A stretch of 36,943 bases of DNA from a virus, in the IMG/VR virus record IMGVR_UViG_3300045581_000555, positions 1 to 36,943 of that record. One strand, given 5' to 3'. The position numbers were made by a program, and so were the translations under genes. Below, piece by piece: positions 7,122 through 12,184 of the stretch (within the stretch, counting starts at the first letter, position 1; each line of letters begins with the position of its first letter). The notes below the pieces were generated by a model. The model did no database searches. It had not been told where the DNA came from and worked only from the letters and a program-made list of their open reading frames with translations.

Positions 7122-8158
7122 TTCGTCGTTACTCCACTTTCCTTAGCTTCAATATCTCTAAAACAACTCCTCAGATTGCTTGCATGGATCGAGAACTTCG
7201 ATAACTCGAACTTTTTAACTTCCTCTCTCCAATCAGGCCCCCATGCCATGATCGCAGCTTGCATCAACCGCTCCCAATGCTGCGGCTTTGCGAACGAGGT
7301 ATCAGGTTTAATCTCGATCTTTTGCTCTGTGTTAAGAATCCGCCGAAAAAGTCGATTGAGCTGATCATCGGTTAGATCGCTTTTTGGCCCTGATGGATTC
7401 TTCCAATCTCCGAGCTTCCCCCACTTAATCTCTTTATCGATCCAATTTCTAACCGTTTTGCACCAATCAGCTCGCTTCTTTTCTTTGTCGGCATGGTGAG
7501 CGCGGCAAGATTCGATGATTGCCTCGATCCTCCTACCTTCATCTCTTGGGTAAAGGTTAAACGCCTGAGCTTGCTTCTTAAGATATTCGATCAGCTTCTC
7601 TTTCTCTTCTTCGCTAATCTGGAACGGTCGAGGAGCCTTTCTTTGCTTTTTAGAGGACGGTGAATCGTTACTTGCTGCGAGAGGGTCAACAATAGAGGCG
7701 GCTTCAGTCGCCGGATTTATATTCTTATCCTTTGATCTAATATCTAATCTAATAGGGTGACAATTTGTCAGGGGTAGGGGTGACAATTTGTCAGGGGTGG
7801 GGTGACAATTTGTCAGGGGTGACAATTTGTCAGGGGTGACAATTTGACAAGGGTCAAGCGGTAAAGCCTTGTAGATTGAGCTCTTCCCTACCCGCTTCGT
7901 AACTTCAACTAAGCCCTTTTCGATCAAGCTATTGATCACCCGGATCGCGGTCCTGTCTGAGCTTGAAAGAGCGCGGGAAAAATAATCAAAGCTATATCGG
8001 CACTCCCCCGCATTCCACGATGCAATCATGCTGTAAACGATTTTCTGCTCTGCTGTAAGATTCGAAAGGAGAACGGCAAAAGGGATTTTAAGGAACTGCC
8101 CGTTCTGCACTGTTTCGCTATTGCCGGACGGCGGATCGGTAGGTACAATAATACTCAT
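7118..8158 (-). CDS. Replication initiator with internal iterons (lambda O-like arrangement)
   Basis: A 346-residue protein. Residues about 22-98 form a winged-helix/HTH domain (LTAEQKIVYSMI, then a recognition-helix region and a basic wing), as in phage replication-initiation proteins. Residues about 104-134 are a Pro/Leu/Asn/Cys-rich low-complexity linker that is simply the translation of the five DNA iterons. The C-terminal part (about 185-340) is helical and basic, with a DKEKKRADWCKTVRNWI segment resembling C-terminal domains of phage replisome-organiser proteins. The N-terminal domain probably binds the iterons and the C-terminal domain recruits the helicase encoded downstream; this is inferred by analogy to lambda O. 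The start ATG 8158 has CAGGT upstream. Confidence 0.8.
   Translation of the reverse strand: MSIIVPTDPPSGNSETVQNGQFLKIPFAVLLSNLTAEQKIVYSMIASWNAGECRYSFDYFSRALSSSDRTAIRVINSLIEKGLVEVTKRVGKSSIYKALPLDPCQIVTPDKLSPLTNCHPTPDKLSPLPLTNCHPIRLDIRSKDKNINPATEAASIVDPLAASNDSPSSKKQRKAPRPFQISEEEKEKLIEYLKKQAQAFNLYPRDEGRRIEAIIESCRAHHADKEKKRADWCKTVRNWIDKEIKWGKLGDWKNPSGPKSDLTDDQLNRLFRRILNTEQKIEIKPDTSFAKPQHWERLMQAAIMAWGPDWREEVKKFELSKFSIHASNLRSCFRDIEAKESGVTTK
7714..7754. other. AT-rich tract beside iterons (candidate DNA-unwinding element)
   Basis: Immediately beside the iterons is a strongly AT-rich stretch containing three copies of ATCTAAT (7735-7741, 7742-7748 and 7747-7753, the last two overlapping). In origins such as those of lambda and iteron plasmids, an easily melted repeat tract sits next to the initiator-binding sites. 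The tract is still inside the coding frame of the initiator gene. The role is inferred from position and composition. Confidence 0.6.
7758..7849 (-). repeat. Five palindromic iterons, predicted replication origin
   Basis: Four exact copies and one variant of a 13-bp near-perfect palindrome, TGACAATTTGTCA, lie at 7758, 7781, 7803, 7820 and 7837 (start positions). The fifth copy ends in GACA. Copies are joined by G-rich spacers; the start-to-start distances are 23, 22, 17 and 17 bases. The array is inside the initiator gene, as the lambda origin is inside gene O. An AT-rich tract flanks it on the left. The repeats are DNA sites rather than selected protein repeats: the distances are not multiples of three, so the same DNA repeat is read in different frames. 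Confidence 0.85.
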
Positions 8159-8172
8159 GATTACCTGCTTGC

Positions 8173-8274
8173 TTAGATTAAAAGGTGGTCTACGGTCAGA
8201 GAGAAGGTCGCCCTTTTTTCCTCCTCTTTGACCGGCCCTTTCGGGTACCCCTTAACAAGCGGGTAGGTGTCCAT
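8173..8274 (-). CDS. Possible 33-residue protein upstream of initiator
   Basis: A short ORF of 33 codons lies between the 53-residue membrane protein and the initiator gene. It is charged, with an EEEKR cluster, and ends 14 bases before the initiator ATG. A GGG preceded by purines lies about six bases upstream of its ATG, a weak ribosome site. Without it the region 8159-8305 would be a 147-base gap, unusual in this tightly packed region. A promoter or leader for the initiator is the alternative explanation. Confidence 0.35.
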   Translation of the reverse strand: MDTYPLVKGYPKGPVKEEEKRATFSLTVDHLLI

Positions 8275-8305
8275 TCTTTGCCCGTGGCTTCTGAAAAGTA
8301 AACCC

Positions 8306-8467
8306 CTAATTTTCAATCTTCAAAATTACCCGAGCAATCCTGCCAATCAGGACGGTGAGCCCCCCGAGAAGCTGTAGAAGCGTCACTGCGATCGCTAACG
8401 TCATCATTGCGCCAATTACTCCGAGATAAACGCCCCAGCCGATATTCACGATTAAACTATCGTTCAT
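8306..8467 (-). CDS. Small membrane protein, 53 residues
   Basis: A 53-residue ORF that is almost entirely hydrophobic: a first membrane segment at about residues 10-30 and a second at about 31-47, with Arg/Lys only near the end (GRIARVILK). The start ATG 8467 overlaps the stop of the preceding gene (ATGA) and has the A-tract plus GGG ribosome site shared by this region. Composition, start signal and overlap support a real gene. It could be a small early membrane effector; a lysis role is less likely because a lysis cassette is present in the late region. Confidence 0.7.
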   Translation of the reverse strand: MNDSLIVNIGWGVYLGVIGAMMTLAIAVTLLQLLGGLTVLIGRIARVILKIEN

Positions 8468-8664
8468 TTTTGCCCTTTTTCGTTATCCTCTTTTCGCTCA
8501 AAATACTCCTCAGCTCGGATCCACCCTTCGAAAAAAAGCGCTTTAGCTGTCGGATAAGGCACCATCTCGTATACCTGTTGCCCGCCCCACCGCCCTGATT
8601 CGTCGCTTTTCCACCACCTCAAAAACTCTTTTTCAAGCTCCACCGCCGTTATTCCGATTGTCAT
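8464..8664 (-). CDS. Small hypothetical protein
   Basis: A 66-residue protein with a Trp-rich helix (FLRWWKS), a loop and a second helix containing FFEGWIRAEEYF, ending in a charged tail. It resembles in layout the 74-residue protein encoded at 6897-7121, and both match a widespread style of small phage proteins that have no assigned function. Its start ATG overlaps the stop of the RHH-like gene (ATGA), and its stop overlaps the next small membrane protein gene, so all three are probably translated together. Confidence 0.65.
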   Translation of the reverse strand: MTIGITAVELEKEFLRWWKSDESGRWGGQQVYEMVPYPTAKALFFEGWIRAEEYFERKEDNEKGQK

Positions 8665-8900
8665 TCTCGCCCCCTTTCATCCAGCACAATTTGATTTTTA
8701 ACTGCCAACGCGATCCAGCTCGTCAACGTCATGTCTGCGAGGTCTGCGTAGGCTTTCGCGCTCTGATACAAGTCAAACTCCATCATGATCGTTACCCTCT
8801 GCCTTGCCATCGAATACACCAGTGGCCGCCCCATCCGTGGCTTTTCTCGCACCCGTCGCGGCCCTTTTATGAATCGCTCTCTGTCTGATCTGGAAACCAT
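8661..8900 (-). CDS. Ribbon-helix-helix-like DNA-binding protein
   Basis: A 79-residue basic protein. The first 30 residues are Arg-rich and probably unstructured. From about residue 33 there is a short beta strand (QRVTIMME) followed by two helices (LYQSAKAYADLADM and TSWIALAVKNQIVL), the ribbon-helix-helix order of Arc/MetJ-type regulators, which bind palindromic DNA as dimers. The start ATG overlaps the upstream stop as TAATG. It is the only candidate transcription regulator I can see in the window and might act on the palindrome at 11523-11548; that link is speculation. The fold assignment is moderate. Confidence 0.65.
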   Translation of the reverse strand: MVSRSDRERFIKGPRRVREKPRMGRPLVYSMARQRVTIMMEFDLYQSAKAYADLADMTLTSWIALAVKNQIVLDERGRE

Positions 8901-9091
8901 TATTTTACCCTCCTAAGAATCGCCTTCGCTTCCTGCGCCTCTTCCTTTCGCTTCTCGTCGTGCAATCGGAAACGCTCGCCTACTTCCTCGTCGATTGCGT
9001 TGCCAAGATCGATCAACGCGTGATCGTCAAAGTCTGGTAGCATCTGTTTAATTGTTTTAATTAGGTTTGTCTGGTTCAATTCTGAATACAT
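8900..9091 (-). CDS. Small acidic hypothetical protein
   Basis: A 63-residue helical protein, acidic in the middle and basic at the end (KAILRRVK). A hydrophobic pattern suggests two or three helices. No domain recognised. Its start lies 16 bases inside the preceding gene, and its stop overlaps the RHH-like gene as TAATG, so it belongs to the same coupled early operon. Confidence 0.6.
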   Translation of the reverse strand: MYSELNQTNLIKTIKQMLPDFDDHALIDLGNAIDEEVGERFRLHDEKRKEEAQEAKAILRRVK

Positions 9092-9285
9092 TTGCCCTCC
9101 GAGCTTGCGTCAATAAAGTATTTAAAATGTCCGGCAAAATACCTCTTTGAGTCCGGCCCGTGTCCGGAAACGTGGATTTCTCCGCAATCGTTGTAGAGTC
9201 GATCCCCTCCATCGATCCACAACTCGGCATCAAACTTTTTTAGTAATGCCCTCAATTCAGCTTGAAACTGTTCAAAGTCGTTCAT
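9076..9285 (-). CDS. Small hypothetical protein
   Basis: A 69-residue protein with an N-terminal amphipathic helix (FEQFQAELRALLKKF) followed by short beta strands that contain a Gly-Asp-Cys-Gly-rich stretch and ends in an aromatic segment. I chose the ATG at 9285, preceded by an A-tract and GGGG; starts upstream of it lack a ribosome site. No family recognised; the pattern resembles small phage proteins of unknown function found beside recombination genes. Confidence 0.6.
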   Translation of the reverse strand: MNDFEQFQAELRALLKKFDAELWIDGGDRLYNDCGEIHVSGHGPDSKRYFAGHFKYFIDASSEGKCIQN

Positions 9286-9296
9286 TTTTGCCCCTT

Positions 9297-9764
9297 TTAT
9301 TTTACTTGCAGGTTGTTTTTCTCGACCAACTCGCACCCCCACAACTCTTCCCCCGCTTTAATCGCCTCTTTTACGGCTTTTTTATCGACCGAGAACGATG
9401 CAATGATAAAGCGGTCTGGTAGCTTATCCTCTGCACCGTCGGCCACCTGTAGAGCCTCTGAACGCCTCCATGAAAGCTTTGCGAACCCGAGGTCTGATTT
9501 GTTCCCTTCGCCTAGTAGCTTTCGAATCGTGCTTTCGAGTCCCTCGATTGTCCGCTCTCGTTCTGATTGTAGCTCCCGAACCCGTCTAGCTTCTGCTTTA
9601 ATCCCTTCGAGCTGCGCCCGTTCGTTTATCAACCGCTTAACTGCATTTTCCAGCCACCTCTTTTTATCCTTGAGATCAAGCATCATCGCTTCAATTTCTG
9701 CTGTGATCTCGCCCCCGTTAACCGTCAATAACCCGTCTATAATTTGGTCGATTTCATGGATCAT
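9297..9764 (-). CDS. Siphovirus Gp157-like protein
   Basis: A 155-residue protein that fits the Gp157 family of siphoviruses. Residues about 1-85 are a long coiled coil rich in Glu, Lys and Arg, and the C-terminal part (about 95-150) is a compact beta-rich domain with the DLGFAKLSWRRSEAL strand and a DKKAVKEAIKAGEE helix. Gp157 proteins were first noted in Streptococcus thermophilus phages with an altered phage sensitivity phenotype. Today they are found widely next to phage ssDNA annealing proteins and SSB, as here, downstream of RecT. The biochemical role is not established. Start ATG 9764 has the GGG site after an A-tract. Confidence 0.8.
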   Translation of the reverse strand: MIHEIDQIIDGLLTVNGGEITAEIEAMMLDLKDKKRWLENAVKRLINERAQLEGIKAEARRVRELQSERERTIEGLESTIRKLLGEGNKSDLGFAKLSWRRSEALQVADGAEDKLPDRFIIASFSVDKKAVKEAIKAGEELWGCELVEKNNLQVK

Positions 9765-9782
9765 TTTGTGCCCTTTTTTAAG

Positions 9783-9800
9783 AGGGGCTCGTTAGCCCCT
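9783..9800 (-). terminator. Hairpin between RecT and Gp157 genes
   Basis: A 7-bp GC-rich inverted repeat (AGGGGCT/AGCCCCT) with a four-base loop sits between the RecT stop and the Gp157 start. In the direction of transcription it is followed by CTT and then an A-tract, not by a run of U, so it is a poor intrinsic terminator. It may be a partial attenuator or an RNA-processing or mRNA-stability element that sets different levels of the two proteins. Confidence 0.4.
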
Positions 9801-9806
9801 TGTTTC

Positions 9807-10574
9807 TTATTCGTTCTCGTTCTCGTTCTCTCTCTGAGCTGCGTAAAATTCCAGCGTTAACTCGTCAACGTACTCAGCATATTCGCCTGCTTTTTCTTCA
9901 GGTATCAACGCAATCCCTTCTTTTGTCACCGTCCCACCGAGCGCCTTTGCCTGTCTCGTTGCACGTGCTTTCCGCTCTTTGTCCCATGCCCGATCTAATG
10001 TCACCTCAACCTTTTTTTCTTGCGGTGCTTCGATGCTTTGGAGCGCTTCGATCCTCAAGTCTGGCTTAGAGCTCGGGAACGATGCTGAATCAATCTCTAT
10101 CGCTTCATCCTCGAGCGGGATGCCTTCGAGAATCCCCGGCGCTACCGCTCTAACTGCTTCGGCTTGGGCTCGTCGGAGTAGCATCGATCTCGGATGCGAT
10201 TTCCAGTTATCTTTCCCGGCTAACCCTGCTTTCTGCGCTTGCTGGATCGTCCACCGTACCCGAGCTGTCCCGCCGTGTGGGTGATGCAGCGAGATTTCCG
10301 CTGCTTCCTCCGTCAACTCGTGGATCTCTTGTCGCCCTCCACTCGCCAAAAACCGACTCATCATTGTTTGGCTGGTCATGCTCGCCCGCCCCTGAATCAC
10401 GTGATATTGCCTGCACGCTACCATCGGGTGCAATCCGTCGGCCTGGCAGAGGAGCATCAACGCCATCGCTTGCGTCGGATCTTTCATCCCAAAAAGGCCG
10501 CTCCGCGCTACTACATTTGCCATCGTTTCAAGGTCTTTTAAGCTGTGATTCATTGTTGATATTTCTGTAGTCAT
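9807..10574 (-). CDS. recT: RecT-family ssDNA annealing protein
   Basis: A 255-residue recombination protein. The family pattern is visible in order: a helix ending in ARSGL, a Gly-Leu-His-Pro-Met segment (LCQADGLHPMVACR), YHVIQGRASM, a TMMSRFLASGG helix, the HPHGGTARVRW strand, QKAGLAGKDNWKSHPRSMLLRR, and VAPGILEGIP. RecT proteins coat single strands and anneal them to complementary DNA; they usually work with an exonuclease, but no YqaJ- or lambda-type exonuclease gene is visible in this window. The C-terminus ends in an Asn/Glu repeat tail. Start ATG 10574 has an AGGAG site. It probably acts in replication restart or in generating concatemers. Confidence 0.82.
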   Translation of the reverse strand: MTTEISTMNHSLKDLETMANVVARSGLFGMKDPTQAMALMLLCQADGLHPMVACRQYHVIQGRASMTSQTMMSRFLASGGRQEIHELTEEAAEISLHHPHGGTARVRWTIQQAQKAGLAGKDNWKSHPRSMLLRRAQAEAVRAVAPGILEGIPLEDEAIEIDSASFPSSKPDLRIEALQSIEAPQEKKVEVTLDRAWDKERKARATRQAKALGGTVTKEGIALIPEEKAGEYAEYVDELTLEFYAAQRENENENE

Positions 10575-10591
10575 GTTTTTCTCCTTTTTTT

Positions 10592-10873
10592 TTAGTCGTT
10601 AGGCACCAATTCAATGCCTTTAATCATCGTTTCAATCTGAGGGTAGAGGCCCGTAATATCGTGTGTCACCTCGATTCGATATGTGATGCCGTCTGAATCG
10701 ATACACACAATCTGCTCCGGTCTGTAATCATCCAGCAAGCTCGCAATATACCTCTTTGCCCCAACTGGCCCGCCTCGTCGCACAAGTACGCTGTGAGTAG
10801 GGTCTAGGTAGTCAATCAAACCAATGTGATATCCCGTTTCTGGTGCTTCAATCGTAGAATCGTAAATACTCAT
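10592..10873 (-). CDS. Hypothetical protein, 93 residues
   Basis: An unrecognised early protein of 93 residues with a likely alternating beta/alpha fold: strands around YHIGLIDYL, HSVLVRRGG, QIVCIDSDG and TYRIEVTHD, and a final helix. No catalytic motif, membrane segment or metal site is obvious. The start ATG 10873 has a GGGGGG site after an A-tract. It lies just upstream of RecT in the same operon. Confidence 0.65.
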   Translation of the reverse strand: MSIYDSTIEAPETGYHIGLIDYLDPTHSVLVRRGGPVGAKRYIASLLDDYRPEQIVCIDSDGITYRIEVTHDITGLYPQIETMIKGIELVPND

Positions 10874-10885
10874 ATTCCCCCCTTT

Positions 10886-11122
10886 TTACTGGTCTAAAAC
10901 AAAATCTCTGAACGTAGCTAAATTGTCATTGTACGGATTCCCGAGCTCGACTGATTCAGCCCATTTTGCCCATTCTGAAAACCGAACTGTTCTAATTGTG
11001 CGCCATGTCGAGAAACGAACGTTTAATTCTTGTAAATGCACGTCTAACCCGTTACTCGTAGCGCGGTACATCCATCCCCCGAGCCATGCGTTGTTCTGAT
11101 ATATGACTTTGTAACGGCCCAT
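10886..11122 (-). CDS. Hypothetical protein, 78 residues
   Basis: A 78-residue protein rich in aromatic residues (five Trp), with predicted strands at the N-terminus and a helix toward the end. The RTIRTVRFSEW stretch gives it a basic patch, so nucleic-acid binding is possible. No family recognised. The start ATG 11122 has a GGGG site. It is the second gene of the early operon. Confidence 0.65.
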   Translation of the reverse strand: MGRYKVIYQNNAWLGGWMYRATSNGLDVHLQELNVRFSTWRTIRTVRFSEWAKWAESVELGNPYNDNLATFRDFVLDQ

Positions 11123-11131
11123 TTTCTCCCC

Positions 11132-11476
11132 TTATTCTTCATTTAATTCTGCTAATGCTTCTTCGGCTTCTTCGCGGGTGAGGTAGTACGAGATTCCATG
11201 CTCGCCGGCGTAATCGCGAAAATATTCATAATCCCATCGATCAATAAGACTTTGTGCGGCTTCCTGATCGCGCAGGTTATCTACAACTACCTGCGCGCCC
11301 TGAGAACTCCACTCACGAATTACAACTTCGTTATCTTTTTGGGCATCGTCAATTTCATATTTGTTTCTGATGCCGGTTGGCGTAACGGCTTCTTCGTGCA
11401 GGTCGAAAGATCGAATCGTTCGTTCTTCGATTTGGTCGTTTTCGATTGTGTAGACTTTGCTATCGATGTTCATCAT
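11132..11476 (-). CDS. Acidic first early protein
   Basis: A 114-residue protein and the first gene after the switch region. It is strongly acidic: about 29 Asp/Glu against about 11 Lys/Arg. The C-terminal third contains YFRDYAGEHGISYYLTREE followed by a glutamate-rich helix. I chose the ATG at 11476, preceded by an A-tract and GGGG six bases away; the extension to 11506 has no ribosome site of its own. Highly acidic first-made phage proteins are sometimes DNA mimics that block restriction enzymes or host nucleoid proteins, so this is a candidate, but no known antirestriction motif is recognised. Confidence 0.7.
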   Translation of the reverse strand: MMNIDSKVYTIENDQIEERTIRSFDLHEEAVTPTGIRNKYEIDDAQKDNEVVIREWSSQGAQVVVDNLRDQEAAQSLIDRWDYEYFRDYAGEHGISYYLTREEAEEALAELNEE

Positions 11477-11522
11477 GTTGAGCCCCTTTTTTTTCGTCGG
11501 CATCATCGCCGCTCGGTGTAAT

Positions 11523-11548
11523 CATACTTACATACGCGCGTAAGTATG
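11523..11548 (-). promoter_or_regulatory. Operator-like palindrome and candidate early promoter
   Basis: A 26-bp inverted repeat: arms CATACTTAC and GTAAGTATG are exact complements around an eight-base centre, and the centre is part of an inner palindrome TACGCGCGTA. It lies 47 bases upstream of the first early gene. On the minus strand a TAGACA element precedes it and TATGAT follows, but the spacing of 20 bases is long for a sigma-70 promoter, as for activator-dependent or MerR-type promoters. A dimeric regulator bound here would sit between the -35 and -10 elements. The palindrome is certain; the promoter is tentative. Confidence 0.6.
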
Positions 11549-11615
11549 TCTACCCATTTTTATCACTTTTTTGATTTATTTTTTCGATTAAGATTCTTAG
11601 GGGTTTACGTTAGAC

Positions 11616-11680
11616 TGGTTGTGTAACCATCTCGGGAAAGGAGGTGCCCATCTCCCCGGTAGGCGGCTGCCGGGGTTTCT
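11616..11680. other. Structured non-coding segment at the late/early boundary
   Basis: Three neighbouring inverted repeats: TGGTT/AACCA at 11616-11629, GGAGGT/ATCTCC at 11640-11655 and CCCCGG/CCGGGG at 11654-11675. The last two share two bases and so are mutually exclusive. The CCATCTC heptamer is repeated 21 bases apart. In the plus direction the last hairpin is followed by a T-rich tract, resembling an intrinsic terminator; in the minus direction it follows the Dam gene stop and could slow or end late transcription. The other part of the 11477-11680 gap (11549-11615) is AT-rich and holds no gene I can support. Confidence 0.5.
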
Positions 11681-12184
11681 CTATTTGTTTAATACGATCC
11701 CAATCGGCTGAAAAACTTCGATAAACCTCACCGAATTTACTCCAAAATAAAAAAACGTCTGTCCTTGAGTTGGGCTTTTCTTCGCCCCGTCCACCTTTTC
11801 AAACGCAATCCTGCCGCGCGTAAAGCATATAACGGTAGCTTCTGCTGCGGTCGCTTGCCACCACCGAGAATCTGTATTGTTGTGGGTAAGCGCTATCGCC
11901 TCCGTTACTTTACCGGCCCGAAAACTGTCGGCTAACTTGCCCAAAAACTGTGATATCAAAGGCTGTGAGTACGGCGGATTTAACCACACACGCCCAAACC
12001 ACTCGTGGGAGAGGCCGTCATCTTCCCGGGTAAAATACTGTGCTGCTGGTATCCATTGAGCTGCAATTTCGTTGCTGGTTGGATCAAGGTCAATCCCGCC
12101 CATGACTGCGGAAGCTGCTTCTATATATTTCCTTGGCGTGTACCACTCATCGCCACCGCCGTTGATCTGCCTTGGGCTAGTCAT
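11681..12184 (-). CDS. dam: Phage DNA N6-adenine methyltransferase (Dam family)
   Basis: A 167-residue enzyme of the compact phage Dam family. Visible motifs are DEWYTP at 12-17, IDLDPTS at about 31-37 in the SAM-binding region and the catalytic NPPY at 69-72. The family transfers a methyl group from SAM to adenine N6, often in GATC, which can shield DNA from restriction or affect replication and packaging. The length is normal for the phage type. Its ATG overlaps the stop of the secreted-protein gene as ATGA, so it is the last gene of the late transcript. Together with the ParB-fused enzyme the phage has two methyltransferases, one in each half of the genome. Confidence 0.92.
   Translation of the reverse strand: MTSPRQINGGGDEWYTPRKYIEAASAVMGGIDLDPTSNEIAAQWIPAAQYFTREDDGLSHEWFGRVWLNPPYSQPLISQFLGKLADSFRAGKVTEAIALTHNNTDSRWWQATAAEATVICFTRGRIAFEKVDGAKKSPTQGQTFFYFGVNSVRFIEVFQPIGIVLNK

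Noticed and set aside
7758-7849. CRISPR-like repeat array
   Set aside because: Repeat units are 13 bp with spacers of only 4-10 bases, all G-rich, and lie inside a coding frame; they fit iterons, not CRISPR.
8388-8395. GCGATCGC octamer, the cyanobacterial HIP1 motif
   Set aside because: I noticed only one copy in the window; HIP1-bearing cyanobacterial DNA has many, so it does not indicate the host.
9262-9795. 177-codon plus-strand open frame
   Set aside because: It is antisense to the Gp157-like gene, has a Ser/Arg-rich composition typical of a shadow frame and no ribosome site; the minus-strand gene matches a known family.
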